From the NCBI RefSeq assembly GCF_900890705.1, contig NZ_CAAHFH010000001.1:2914001-2978000 (forward strand): a stretch of DNA of 64,000 nt. The letters are read 5' to 3'. Below the pieces are notes generated by a model. That model searched no databases. It was not told the origin of the DNA and was given only the letters and a program-made list of their open reading frames with translations. Position 1 is the first letter of the stretch. Every line of letters starts with the position of its first letter. Below are positions 55,582 to 64,000 of this stretch, piece by piece. The translations under genes were made by a program, and so were the position numbers. The DNA comes from Pontiella sulfatireligans. Its GTDB lineage: Bacteria; Verrucomicrobiota; Kiritimatiellia; Kiritimatiellales; Pontiellaceae.

Positions 55582-55597
55582 CTCTATCTCCATCTTC

Positions 55598-55674
55598 GTA
55601 GACGGAGCATCTTGCTCCGTTTTGAATCATCGACGTGTTTTGCATAATCTAACGGAGCTAGAAGTTCCGTCTAC
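55598..55674. repeat. Double-hairpin repeat, GTAGACGGAGC family, lysA-dapA gap
   Basis: The arms at 55598-55621 and 55651-55674 are a diverged copy of the repeat at 54635, with several mismatches in the inner part of each arm. Most outer bases still pair. Confidence 0.8.
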
Positions 55675-55679
55675 ACTTT

Positions 55680-56945
55680 TTATACTCCGAAGGATTTCAA
55701 TCCATCAAGGTCGAGCGTAGCAAAATGGTCTTCAATCGTTTCCGCGCGACGGATCTGAATGACGTCGCCGTCCTCGCGGAGCAGCAACTCGGCGGAGCGC
55801 AGCTTCGCGTTGTAGTTGAAGCCCATCGAATGGCCGTGCGCCCCTGCGTCGTGGATCACAACCAAGTCGTCCACATCCACCTGCGGGATGGCGCGGTCGA
55901 TGGCAAACTTGTCGTTGTTTTCGCAAAGCGATCCGGTGACATCGCAAACAAAGTCGCTCGGTTCATTTTCTTTGCCGGCCACCGTAATATGGTGGTAGGC
56001 GCCATACATGCCCGGACGCATCAGGTTGGCCATGCAGGCATCGAGCCCGACGTATTGTTTGTAGGTGTGCTTTTTATGCAGCACCCGGCCCACCAAATAG
56101 CCATAGGGTCCAGTAATCATGCGGCCGCATTCCAAACGGATATCGAGCGGCGTTATGCCCCTGCCGATGATCAGCTCTTCATACAGCTTGCGCACACCCT
56201 CGCCCAGCGCGGCCAGATCGACCGCTTCGTCTTCCGGCTTGTACGGAATGCCGATGCCACCACCGAGATTCACAAACTCAAACTCAATACCAAGCTCCGC
56301 CGTCAACTCCCCGACCAAATCGAACAGCATCTGAGCCGTCTCGAGGAAATAAGTCACATCCAATTCGTTTGAGGCCACCATCGTATGCAGTCCGAAGCGC
56401 TTGATGCCCTTGTCGCGCAGAATGCGGTAGCCCTCGAACAGCTGCTCGCGGGTGAAGCCGTACTTCGCCTCTTCCGGATGGCCGATGATCGCGTTGCCGG
56501 CCTTGAGCGGACCGGGGTTGTAGCGGCAGCAGACCAGCTCCGGCAGGCCGACGTGGTCTTCCAGATATTGAATGTGCGAGATGTCGTCGAGATTGATGAT
56601 TGCGCCCAGCTCCTTCGCCTTGGCGTATTCATACGCCGGGGTGTCGTTGGAGGTGAAGATAATGTCCTCGCCCACCACGCCGACCTTTTCCGACAGCAAC
56701 AGTTCGCCGAACGAAGAGCAGTCGGAGCCAAAGCCTTCGGACTTCAGGATTTTCATCAGATACGGGTTCGGGGCGGCCTTGACCGCGAAATATTCCTTAA
56801 AGCCGGGATTCCACGCAAAAGCGACCTTCAGCCGACGCGCGTTTTCGCGAATGCCCGTTTCGTCATAGATATGGAAAGGCGTCGGAAAACGCTCGGTCAG
56901 CGCCTCCAGCTGCTCCCTGGTTAAAGGAATCTTCTTTTCTGCCAT
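55680..56945 (-). CDS. lysA: Diaminopimelate decarboxylase (LysA)
   Basis: The 421 residues are a PLP fold III decarboxylase: the PLP Lys is in YFAVKAAPNP, the glycine loop in VNLGGGIGIPY, the substrate part in GSLCENNDKFA, and HDAGAHGHSMGFNYN near the end. It decarboxylates meso-DAP to lysine. The ATG at 56945 follows AGGAG at six bases. It heads the leftward operon with dapA and dapB. No lysine riboswitch is seen upstream. Confidence 0.95.
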   Translation of the reverse strand: MAEKKIPLTREQLEALTERFPTPFHIYDETGIRENARRLKVAFAWNPGFKEYFAVKAAPNPYLMKILKSEGFGSDCSSFGELLLSEKVGVVGEDIIFTSNDTPAYEYAKAKELGAIINLDDISHIQYLEDHVGLPELVCCRYNPGPLKAGNAIIGHPEEAKYGFTREQLFEGYRILRDKGIKRFGLHTMVASNELDVTYFLETAQMLFDLVGELTAELGIEFEFVNLGGGIGIPYKPEDEAVDLAALGEGVRKLYEELIIGRGITPLDIRLECGRMITGPYGYLVGRVLHKKHTYKQYVGLDACMANLMRPGMYGAYHHITVAGKENEPSDFVCDVTGSLCENNDKFAIDRAIPQVDVDDLVVIHDAGAHGHSMGFNYNAKLRSAELLLREDGDVIQIRRAETIEDHFATLDLDGLKSFGV

Positions 56946-57218
56946 GGTTTTCTCCTGAAATTATTGGGGCGGACTATACACGAAACCCCAGTGTTTCCAA
57001 CGTTTGGAAGACAAAAAAAAGAGGGATTCCGATTGAAGGAAAGCCCGCCTCTCCGCGCCAACTACTACTCATCCAAATTGACGGCCGTGAACTTGGATGT
57101 GGTGTTATGCGTTTTCGCGACGGCTATTTGCACACTCACTCATGTGCGGGCACAGCCCGTTTTGGAGAGCGCCAACCCAGCTTGCACACCGCAGCCTTGG
57201 CGAAGGCGGGTCGGCGCT
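56946..57218. other. Gap upstream of lysA, to the IS1634-like left end
   Basis: I see no gene. It contains the palindrome TCCAA-CGT-TTGGA at 56996-57008, 50 bases before the lysA start, and a G/A-rich block at 57009-57040. The lysA promoter should lie here, but no box is convincing. Confidence 0.45.
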
Positions 57219-59209
57219 TTTAAACCGAACTTCTCGGCATGAATATGCGTATCTATCCGACTGTGAGTCGGTTGCACAAATACGCTTTTCTTGCTGCTGG
57301 CTACATTCCTCGCGTTGCTCCAAGCCATTCTAGTATTTTTTGCTGGTAGGGAGTCGGGGTTGAGGTGGTTTTGAAGTCTCCTTTTTTATGGCCTTCCACT
57401 TTGACCCGCGAGCGGGTGATGGCGGATAGGGTGTTGAGAATGTCGCGAAAGCTCGATATGGGATGCTGCCCGTCCGGGGTGCGGCGGGTTTGGTCTTTTT
57501 TCTTGGCGGAGTCGGAGCGTTTGACGGGGTCGACGACGCTATCGCGTTCGGCCGCGGTTTCTTTTTGTTCGTCGGCGAAAAGCAGGGGCGCTAGCTGGCT
57601 GCGCATTTGGTGCTCGATGTGGTAGGCGAGCATGCAGATGAAGATGTGCGCGCGGACTCGGTTGTCAAGGCGGTGATAGATGGGGCGGACGTTTAGGTCG
57701 ATGGATTTGAGGGAGCGGAAGGCGCGTTCGACCATTTCGAGGTTTTTATAGTTGGCCACGAGTTCCTGGTCGGTCATACGGGTTTTGTCGACGCTGCTGC
57801 GGATGACATAGAGGCCGTCGGTGGCGGATTCGGAACGGATCTTTTCTTCGTTGCGGTCAAAGGCGAAGGTGTCGTCCTCGATGGTGAGGTTGAAGTGTTT
57901 CGCCATCTTTTTCTTGTTGATGATTTTGCCGACCTCCACCCCGATCGCATCCTTGCCGCGCAGGGGTTTGTTTTTGCGTTCGACCTTTTTGATGATTTCG
58001 GCGAGAAGTTTTTCGGTGGCTTGCAAAAGGGCTTCGCGCCTTTTTGAGCGGCGTTTGGCGAGGTCGGGGTTGCGGCAGACGACGAGGCGTTCGTCCGGGT
58101 AGTCGGGGTGGGTTATGCTCGCGAGGTCGCATTCGTCGAAGAACGTGAGCTGGATGCTCCCGCACCGTTCAAGCTTTGCAATGGAGGCGGCATTGAGCGC
58201 CGTGATCCAGTCCGCGCCTTCTTCGTCGCGAAGGTATTCGTCGATGGCTTTTCCGCTGATCATTCCGCGGTCGCCAATGAAGATGACATTCTTGTGGTTG
58301 AAATCCTTTCGCACCCGTTCCACCGCTATGGGAAAGGCAATGCGGTCGCTTTCGTTCCCGGCCAGGACTTCGACGCCGACGGGCGTACCAGCGGTGTTGC
58401 AGTAGATTCCGTAGTTCACTTGCTTGCGATCCCCCCGATGATCGCGGGAATACCCGAATTGGGCCAGCTCGCAGCATTGCCCCTCGAAATAGGAGGATGA
58501 AAGATCGAACAGTACGGGGGCGCCGTCGGCAAGATGCTTTTTCGCAAGTTTCTTTTGGATTTTATCCTGTCGTTCCAGCAGCCAATCCATTGCCGCATAG
58601 CACTCGTTTTCATGCAAATCCTCAAGGGAGAGTAGCTCGCCCAGAGAGGTTGAAGCGGTCTGGGGGTCGCAATGGCGAACCGTTGCGAGCTTGGAATCCC
58701 CGCTGATAATGCGATCAATAATCATCGCCGCAACCACATCCCTTTCACGGGAACGTTTTGAGTCGATCATGCCCAGCAGCCCCGACTTTTTCAGCACAGA
58801 ATGGATGGCTGCAACATGGCCGTGCTGGCGGGCGTCATGAATGGATATGGCTTTTTCAAGAGATGCAATCCCTTCCGATGCCGGGATCGATTCGCCCTTG
58901 AGGGCCGCCCGAAGCGCCTCGACGAGTTCATCGGGCAATCCGCTCAGATTAGCCACTGTTTTTTTTCGGACTTTTCCATTTTCCCGCCACGACTCCCGCA
59001 AGAGGACGGCGGGCGGAGAGTTTCGATTGGGCACTCGTTCTATATACATGGCCGCACAATATGCGACATAGCGAAACATGCAAGCACTAAGTTTATGTTT
59101 ACATGGGTACAGATTTTGAAAAACTTGGACATTCTTTTTGTTTAACTCATTGAGTGCGAGAGGATTGCATCGCAGAAGGAGCCGTATTTCCTCAGAAGTT
59201 CGGTTTAAA
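57219..59209 (-). mobile_element. IS1634-like insertion sequence
   Basis: A perfect 16-bp inverted pair, TTTAAACCGAACTTCT, lies at 57219-57234 and 59194-59209, flanking the transposase gene on both sides. The distance of about 2 kb fits the IS1634/IS1549 group. No clear target duplication is seen, so the exact ends are uncertain. A GCGGAGAC-GGC-GTCTCCGC hairpin follows the right end. Confidence 0.7.
57301..59049 (-). CDS. IS1634-family DDE transposase
   Basis: The start is placed at the ATG at 59049 (MYIERVPNRNSPPAVLL), giving 582 residues; the frame is open further upstream without coding character. The triad residues are in VLFDLSSSYFEG, VIFIGDRGMIS and the E-x6-K motif EMVERAFRSLKS. The YxREx-like end has a typical HIEHQM segment. 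It moves the element by cut and paste. It appears complete. Its target lies between lysA and the cytochrome gene, so neither is disrupted in its main coding part. Confidence 0.9.
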   Translation of the reverse strand: MYIERVPNRNSPPAVLLRESWRENGKVRKKTVANLSGLPDELVEALRAALKGESIPASEGIASLEKAISIHDARQHGHVAAIHSVLKKSGLLGMIDSKRSRERDVVAAMIIDRIISGDSKLATVRHCDPQTASTSLGELLSLEDLHENECYAAMDWLLERQDKIQKKLAKKHLADGAPVLFDLSSSYFEGQCCELAQFGYSRDHRGDRKQVNYGIYCNTAGTPVGVEVLAGNESDRIAFPIAVERVRKDFNHKNVIFIGDRGMISGKAIDEYLRDEEGADWITALNAASIAKLERCGSIQLTFFDECDLASITHPDYPDERLVVCRNPDLAKRRSKRREALLQATEKLLAEIIKKVERKNKPLRGKDAIGVEVGKIINKKKMAKHFNLTIEDDTFAFDRNEEKIRSESATDGLYVIRSSVDKTRMTDQELVANYKNLEMVERAFRSLKSIDLNVRPIYHRLDNRVRAHIFICMLAYHIEHQMRSQLAPLLFADEQKETAAERDSVVDPVKRSDSAKKKDQTRRTPDGQHPISSFRDILNTLSAITRSRVKVEGHKKGDFKTTSTPTPYQQKILEWLGATRGM

Positions 59210-59263
59210 GCGGAGACGGCGTCTCCGCACTCCATGGCGCTTCGCGCACCTTAGCCACCTCTC

Positions 59264-59665
59264 TTATTCAGCGTTCTTCCCCAAGAACGATTCTGCCAGC
59301 CGGGCGTGCTCTGGAGGAAGGTCATCCATGGCCGCGTCAAGGCCGTAGCCGATCCACCACCGCAGAAATGCCAACTCTTCCGGGCTCAGCTGCGGCTCGC
59401 CGGCGGGAGGCATATGCTTATCACTGGACTCCGGCAGATCGATCCGCTGCACGAGCAGCGAATCCGCTGCACTTCCATTCACGATGGCCGGGCCTTCCGA
59501 ACCACCGGCCTGAATCGTTTCGAGCGAGGTCATATTCAGCCCGCCCCTGCTCCGGCGGACGCCATGGCAGAAGATGCACTTTTCTTCCAGCAACGGACGA
59601 ATCACGGCATCAAAAATCAATGGACCGCCCGTGGACTCCAGCGCAGGTTCTGCAACGGCCTCCAC
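59264..59665 (-). CDS. Planctomycete-type cytochrome c domain, apparently split from 59670
   Basis: The 133 residues have one heme c site, KCIFCHGVRRSRGGL, followed by MTSLETIQAGG and the family end PELSPEELAFLRWWI, as in PSCyt1 domains. It has no signal peptide or strong ribosome site; the first possible start is a GTG at 59665. It begins five bases after the stop of the membrane-protein frame. In PVC bacteria the two parts are usually one protein (DUF2231 plus PSCyt1). A one-base shift near 59670-59690 would join them, so this is probably the 3' part of a frameshifted gene, or a sequencing error. Confidence 0.6.
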   Translation of the reverse strand: MEAVAEPALESTGGPLIFDAVIRPLLEEKCIFCHGVRRSRGGLNMTSLETIQAGGSEGPAIVNGSAADSLLVQRIDLPESSDKHMPPAGEPQLSPEELAFLRWWIGYGLDAAMDDLPPEHARLAESFLGKNAE

Positions 59666-59669
59666 CGCT

Positions 59670-60200
59670 TCAACAGAAGGATGGCTTTAAAACAACCCAC
59701 GGCGCCTTGTCCATAGGATTCCCGTGCGTCATGACGCCGCCGAGATGGCCGGCCATCCCAAGAAAGACCGAAACAAACACGGCCCAGCTCCAAAGGATTG
59801 ACGGCCCCATCCCCTGCTTCACCAAAAGACCGAACCCAGCCGTTCCTGCAATGAACAGCAGTGCGGCATACATGTGCGGCCGCACGGCCGACTCCACATA
59901 GCCTCCCGCCAAATACAGCATCAGCCCGGCTCCAAAGGAAACCAAGCTAGAAACAAAAACCAAGACCGTCCCCCAGAACAGCAAACGGGCCGCATCCGCT
60001 GATTGGAATTTCGACCGGAAGGCCAAGACAGAAAGCACGCCGACCCAGAGACCGATTGGCAGGTGCAGCACCAGCGGGTGAAAGCTTCCGGCAAACTCCA
60101 GCACAACGGGCCAAACCTCGCCGCCCACCGGCTGCAACCGCGTGAGCAACGCGCACGCCAGTATGGCCAGCAGGGAAACAGCGAAATAAACCGCCTTCAA
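59670..60200 (-). CDS. DUF2231-like membrane domain, 5' part of the split gene
   Basis: The start is a TTG at 60200 with GGGAGG six bases before, giving 176 residues. Four membrane segments are visible (about 5-22, 38-62, 72-98 and 105-150). GSFHPLVLHLPIGLWVG is the usual DUF2231 His-containing helix. The end HLGGVMTHGNPMDKAPW leads into a TGA. It follows the NYN gene after 13 bases. It is likely a membrane anchor for the c-type cytochrome region encoded next (59264). Confidence 0.65.
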   Translation of the reverse strand: MKAVYFAVSLLAILACALLTRLQPVGGEVWPVVLEFAGSFHPLVLHLPIGLWVGVLSVLAFRSKFQSADAARLLFWGTVLVFVSSLVSFGAGLMLYLAGGYVESAVRPHMYAALLFIAGTAGFGLLVKQGMGPSILWSWAVFVSVFLGMAGHLGGVMTHGNPMDKAPWVVLKPSFC

Positions 60201-60213
60201 AATGCGCCTCCCG

Positions 60214-61029
60214 CTATGCGGATCGGTGAGGCGTTACGATGAACCCGCCCGACTTTTCATCGCGCTCCAGTTCAACCAGCCCACGACGCTCAGCATCTTG
60301 AAGCAGCTCCCCGAAGGAGCGGAATCCATAAGAGGATTCGGTAAAGCCAGGCTTCCGGCGCTTGAGGGTCTGCTTGATCATGGAGCCCCAGATACGCTCT
60401 TCCTCCCCGCGCTCTTGAAGCAAAGCCTCATAGGTTTCGATCACCAGCTCGCAGGCCTCCTGCCTTTTATCGCCAGGGGCGGGCGAGGCCTCACTCTTGG
60501 CCGATACTTTTTTCTTGGAGGTTTTCGGAGCCGTCTTTTTCCGTGGCCGGGCGGACTTGATCAGGTCGTCGTAATAAATGAATTCATCGCAATTGGCGAT
60601 GAGCAGATCCGAAGTTGAACTCTTCACACCGATGCCGATGACGGCCTTGTTGTTTTCGCGCAGCTTGCTCACCAGCGGAGAAAAGTCGGAATCGCCGGTG
60701 ATGAGCACAAACGTGTCGACGTGCTCCTTCGTGTAGCACAAGTCGAGCGCATCAACGACCATGCGGATGTCCGCCGAGTTTTTGCCGGACATGCGCACAT
60801 GCGGGATTTCGATCAGCTCAAAGGACGACTCGTGCATGGATCCCTTGTATTCCTTATAGCGCGCCCAGTCGCAATAGGCTTTCTTCACAACAATATTGCC
60901 CTTCAGCAACAGACGCTCGAGCACCTTGCCCATGTCAAATTTGGCATTGTCGGCATCTTTGGCGCCCAGCGCCACATTTTCAAAATCGCAGTAGACCGCC
61001 ATGATGCGGGTTTCATTTTTATCGTTCAT
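60214..61029 (-). CDS. NYN-domain protein with C-terminal LOTUS/OST-HTH-like region
   Basis: The ATG at 61029 follows GGAGG, giving 271 residues. The NYN nuclease-like domain (about 5-150) has AVYCDFENV, DIRMVVDALDLCY and the acidic FVLITGDSDFSPLV, all expected metal ligands. A Lys-rich linker follows. The last 85 residues (SMIKQTLKRRKPGFTESSYG, FRSFGELLQDAERRG) are an OST-HTH/LOTUS fold, which binds RNA. It is LabA-like. It probably cuts or binds RNA. The gene is 13 bp before the DUF2231-like one, so they may be co-transcribed. Confidence 0.85.
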   Translation of the reverse strand: MNDKNETRIMAVYCDFENVALGAKDADNAKFDMGKVLERLLLKGNIVVKKAYCDWARYKEYKGSMHESSFELIEIPHVRMSGKNSADIRMVVDALDLCYTKEHVDTFVLITGDSDFSPLVSKLRENNKAVIGIGVKSSTSDLLIANCDEFIYYDDLIKSARPRKKTAPKTSKKKVSAKSEASPAPGDKRQEACELVIETYEALLQERGEEERIWGSMIKQTLKRRKPGFTESSYGFRSFGELLQDAERRGLVELERDEKSGGFIVTPHRSA

Positions 61030-61086
61030 TTCATTGCCTCCTTGAGGTTGTAGTAAAAGCCTACTCCTGTCGCGGGCGGGCACAAC

Positions 61087-61121
61087 AAAAAAGGATTCTT
61101 CTCAACGAGAAGAATCCTTTT
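61087..61121. terminator. Rho-independent terminator after argG
   Basis: An 11-bp stem GGATTCTTCTC/GAGAAGAATCC with a 3-base loop has A and T runs on each side, so it ends transcription on the minus strand after argG and could also work on plus. Confidence 0.9.
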
Positions 61122-61144
61122 CATAAACCTGCTCTTTCCGAGGA

Positions 61145-62353
61145 CTAAGCTTGGTTCTTCGCCTTCATCGTGGCGCCTACGCGCAGGCGCAAGGCGTTGA
61201 GTTTGATGAATCCGGTCGCATCAGACTGGTCGTAGCCGCCCGCTTCGTCAAAACTGACGAGCTCCGGACTGTAGAGCGAATACGGCGAACGGCGGCCACA
61301 AACATGCACAGCGCCCTTGAAGAGCTTCAAGCGCACGTCGCCGGTGGCCGTTTCCTGGCTCTGGGCAATGGCGGACTGCAGCATTTCGCGTTCCGGCGCA
61401 AACCAATAGCCATTGTAAACCAGCTCGGCATACTTCGGAATGAGCGAATCACGCAGGTGCATCACTTCGCGGTCCATCGTAATGGATTCTAGCGCACGGT
61501 GCGCATGGTGCAAGATGGTGCCGCCGGGCGTTTCGTACACACCGCGGTCTTTCATTCCGGTGAACCGATTTTCGACGATGTCGATACGGCCAACAGCATG
61601 CTCGCAACCCAAAGCATTCAACTTTTTCAGCAACGCGGCCGGGCTGAGCTTTTCGCCGTTAACAGAAATGGGGATGCCTTTCTCAAAGCTGACTTCGATA
61701 GTTTCGGGCTCATCGGCGGCCTGACTCAACGGCTTGGTCATGCACCACATGTTTTCGTCGGGCTCGTTCCAGGGATCTTCCAGAATGCCTCCTTCGAAGC
61801 TGATGTGCAACATGTTGCGGTCCATGCTGTAGGGCTTGGATGCGGAAACGGAGCACGGAATATTCCGGTCTTCGAGATATTTAATCATATCGGGGCGACC
61901 CTCGAACGGGAAGTCTTCGGGCATGCGCCATGGGGCGATCACTTTCACATCGGGCATCAATGCATAGGCGGTCAGCTCAAAACGAACCTGATCGTTTCCT
62001 TTGCCGGTGGCGCCGTGGCAGATGGCTTCCGCGCCTTCGGCCTTGGCGATGTCGATCATGCGCTTGGCGATCAACGGACGGGCGATGGAGGTGCCCAGCA
62101 GGTAAGTGCCTTCATAGATCGCGTTGGCCTGCATCATCGGATAGATGTAGTCCTTGGCAAACTCTTCTTCGACGTTGTCGACGTAGCACTTCACCGCGCC
62201 GTGCTTGAGCGCTTTTTCTTCAAGGCCGTCGAGCTCTTCTTCCTGGCCCACATTGGCACAGTAGCAGATGACCTCGGCGTCGTATTTTTCCTGCAGCCAG
62301 GTCAGCAACACCGTAGTGTCGAGCCCGCCGGAATATGCGAGTACAACTTTCAT
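61145..62353 (-). CDS. argG: Argininosuccinate synthase (ArgG)
   Basis: The 402 residues have the ATP loop [12 protein letters not shown], the [13 protein letters not shown] motif and the [11 protein letters not shown] and [16 protein letters not shown] segments that bind citrulline and aspartate. It joins these in arginine synthesis. The ATG at 62353 follows AAAGGA at eight bases. It sits 26 bp after the pRiA4b-like gene, and has a strong terminator downstream. No other arg gene is in the window. Confidence 0.97.
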   Translation of the reverse strand: MKVVLAYSGGLDTTVLLTWLQEKYDAEVICYCANVGQEEELDGLEEKALKHGAVKCYVDNVEEEFAKDYIYPMMQANAIYEGTYLLGTSIARPLIAKRMIDIAKAEGAEAICHGATGKGNDQVRFELTAYALMPDVKVIAPWRMPEDFPFEGRPDMIKYLEDRNIPCSVSASKPYSMDRNMLHISFEGGILEDPWNEPDENMWCMTKPLSQAADEPETIEVSFEKGIPISVNGEKLSPAALLKKLNALGCEHAVGRIDIVENRFTGMKDRGVYETPGGTILHHAHRALESITMDREVMHLRDSLIPKYAELVYNGYWFAPEREMLQSAIAQSQETATGDVRLKLFKGAVHVCGRRSPYSLYSPELVSFDEAGGYDQSDATGFIKLNALRLRVGATMKAKNQA

Positions 62354-62379
62354 AATTCGTTCCTTTCTATTTAATAAGA

Positions 62380-63984
62380 CTAGTCAAAGCGTTGACGCAT
62401 GCGGGCGTTGGCCGCTGCGAGATCAAAGGCCTCAGGGTCGATTTTCCCACCGACCCATTCCAACATTTGTTCGTATTCTTCGCATTTCGGATGGTCGAGG
62501 ATTTCGAGCAGATTGTAGTAGCCCCACAATCCGCCGCAGTCTTCCGGCGGACAGGCGCGCATGCCCTTGATGCATATGGGATAGGCCAGTCCGTCTTCAG
62601 GCTCCGTAATTTTCTCGAGCAAGATTTCATGCACCCATGAATCGCCGAAATCATATTCATATACGATTTTCTGCTTTTCCTTCCGCAACAGAACACCGAT
62701 GCGCACGCCGGCAGAGTCCTCCGTATCGAAACCACCGAACCCCATAAAGTCGTCTTCAGGATCGGGCAGGTAAAAGGTGCCCCCCTGTTTGAACTGGTAG
62801 AGATGGCAGTTTTTCCATCCCATGGTTGCTTGGATAATATAGTGCAAGTCATTCAGCTCCGTGGCGGAAGGAACAAGAATGCGCCGCCAGATCGGCGGTT
62901 TCGCACCTTTGAGCGAAACCTTGAGCTGGTAGATCCCGTCGCCCGCCGGAGCGGCGCCCTGCTTTGGGGCATCCTGCAAAAGGCGGTTTGCCAGCTCATC
63001 GATCGCCAGGTCGAACTGCCCCGTCATTCCCTCCAAGGGGTTTGGCAACGCTTCATGGGCGGTTTCTGGAATGTTGAACATGGCCAAGGCAGAACTGATC
63101 ATGGCGGTCAGCTGGCTGAACTCCATAAACGCCGGATTGTCCATGATTTCCATGCCCAGACCGCGGGCGTCGAGCTGGCGCATCACGGCAAATGCCTTGT
63201 CATTGAGGGCAAGGAAGCTGGTGCGGATTTCGCCGAATGGATCGGCCTCCCGCGAATAGTCCTGCTGCACCTCATCCCAGAGGACGCACCACAGATCGTG
63301 GAATTCCTCCTGGTCTTCGGCGGATGCAAAGAAAAGCGTCCTTCCCTCGGCTACGCGCGCCAATACATCTTCAGGACTTTTCCCTTCGTGGCAAAGGGCG
63401 TCGCGCATATAAGCCTCGACCTCTGCTTCGGAAATGGAAAGGCCCAGTTGCTGGAAATAAGCGTCGAGTTCGGATTCCGGTTCGGAGGGATTCTCCAGCG
63501 CGTCGAAAACGGCCTCCTCCTGCGGATCTTCATCTACGTCCCAGAAGAGGGCGCGGTCGCCCACCATTTTCACGGTCAGGTCTTTCTGCAAATTGAAATA
63601 GGTTGCAAGGGCAAGCGGCGGCGCCTTCATGAGCGGAATGCATTTCGGGTCGCCCTGGGCGTTGCACAACGCCAAAGCGAGTTGCTCATAGCAGTCGCCG
63701 TCCGTTCCCAGCTCGTCCAACGCATCGCCCATCGCCCCTGCCATCGAAGCAATCCACTTCTTGGCGGCGACCGCATCGACGCGCGCGCCTTCGTTTTCTG
63801 CGCGCACGATCGAAAAAACACCCTGCAGCCAATCAACCACCGTCAGCATCAGCGAGTCGCCGGGGCGGAAGCCACTGGCGGCGAAATAGCCGCGCAGATC
63901 AAAAACCGTCAGCTCCACATCAGCGTCGAACGGCGGCATGAGCTTCTCCATGTTGCCTTCGTGATCGAGCAGCAAGTATTCCAT
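62380..63984 (-). CDS. pRiA4b ORF-3-like protein (5' end may lie outside window)
   Basis: From the ATG at 63984 the protein has 534 residues. The frame stays open to the window edge and the ATG lacks a good ribosome site, so the true start may be outside. The last 180 residues match the plasmid pRiA4b ORF-3 domain: [49 protein letters not shown] and [16 protein letters not shown]. The N-terminal 350 residues are acidic, helical and unknown. The role of this family is not known. It precedes argG by 26 bp. Confidence 0.75.
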   Translation of the reverse strand: MEYLLLDHEGNMEKLMPPFDADVELTVFDLRGYFAASGFRPGDSLMLTVVDWLQGVFSIVRAENEGARVDAVAAKKWIASMAGAMGDALDELGTDGDCYEQLALALCNAQGDPKCIPLMKAPPLALATYFNLQKDLTVKMVGDRALFWDVDEDPQEEAVFDALENPSEPESELDAYFQQLGLSISEAEVEAYMRDALCHEGKSPEDVLARVAEGRTLFFASAEDQEEFHDLWCVLWDEVQQDYSREADPFGEIRTSFLALNDKAFAVMRQLDARGLGMEIMDNPAFMEFSQLTAMISSALAMFNIPETAHEALPNPLEGMTGQFDLAIDELANRLLQDAPKQGAAPAGDGIYQLKVSLKGAKPPIWRRILVPSATELNDLHYIIQATMGWKNCHLYQFKQGGTFYLPDPEDDFMGFGGFDTEDSAGVRIGVLLRKEKQKIVYEYDFGDSWVHEILLEKITEPEDGLAYPICIKGMRACPPEDCGGLWGYYNLLEILDHPKCEEYEQMLEWVGGKIDPEAFDLAAANARMRQRFD

Positions 63985-64000
63985 TGCACCCGCAAAACCG

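Noticed and set aside
56946-57218. Lysine riboswitch upstream of lysA
   Set aside because: None of the lysine riboswitch core elements could be found in the lysA leader, and the gap is dominated by other sequence.
57301-59235. Longer transposase starting at 59235
   Set aside because: The first 62 codons would extend beyond the right inverted repeat of the element and lack transposase character; the ATG at 59049 fits better.

Overview
The window looks like a chromosomal stretch from a free-living, probably anaerobic or fermentative member of the PVC superphylum; a marine or sediment Kiritimatiellota-type bacterium (Pontiella-like) fits best. This is an inference from gene content: two secreted sulfatases and a true formylglycine-generating enzyme, a GH123-like secreted protein with a Ca-repeat-like tail, a planctomycete-type cytochrome c domain, a full-length pyruvate:ferredoxin oxidoreductase, a plant/protist-like UDP-sugar pyrophosphorylase, and very many intergenic inverted repeats. 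No 16S rRNA gene is present, so the taxonomy is not proven.

Layout. 1-6.9 kb: a sulfatase/beta-helix protein (cut by the window start), a divergent MarR regulator with a perfect inverted repeat between them, and a 1352-residue fusion of two DUF1566 domains, a thioredoxin-fold domain, EF-hands and a sulfatase. 7-16.7 kb: UDP-sugar pyrophosphorylase, a membrane protein, the DEAD-box helicase DbpA, a small discoidin-like protein, a second DEAD-box helicase, and a secreted DUF4091/GH123-like protein. 16.9-24.4 kb: accessory island. It holds an IS4-family element inside a short repeat, a candidate small RNA, and a leftward module of sigma-70-region-4-like protein, serine recombinase, tiny ORF and two ParB/RepB-like proteins. 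It ends at the 5' half of a tRNA-Gly(CCC) gene, which looks like an integration scar. 24.5-43.2 kb: mostly housekeeping genes: Agl23-like membrane protein, DciA, ManA, a NarX-type kinase, two GspE/PilB ATPases plus a GspF/PilC, CbiX, MnmA, a ribbon-helix-helix protein, an aldo/keto reductase, UvrC, a metal permease, a NarL-type regulator, RNase P RNA, a zinc-ribbon coiled-coil protein and PyrE. 43.3-64 kb: PFOR, GlnRS, Tex, a DJ-1 protein, a NERD nuclease-like protein, FGE, the lysine operon lysA-dapA-dapB, an IS1634-like element, a DUF2231/cytochrome gene apparently split by a frameshift, a NYN RNase-like protein, ArgG and a pRiA4b ORF-3-like protein.

How the genes work together. FGE at 52.8 kb can convert the CxPxR cysteine of both sulfatases to formylglycine, and the MarR protein is placed to control those sulfatases. 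LysA, DapA and DapB are three lysine/meso-DAP enzymes in one leftward operon whose two spacers each carry the same hairpin repeat. ArgG and PyrE add arginine and pyrimidine synthesis, and PFOR supplies acetyl-CoA and reduced ferredoxin.

Two layers of repeated DNA cut across the genes. Several families of long inverted repeats sit just after gene 3' ends or in operon spacers. A short palindrome, TCCAA-NNN-TTGGA, occurs nine times, mostly inside coding sequence, where about 0.06 would be expected by simple base arithmetic. The most promising undescribed system is the recombinase/ParB-pair module next to the split tRNA gene.
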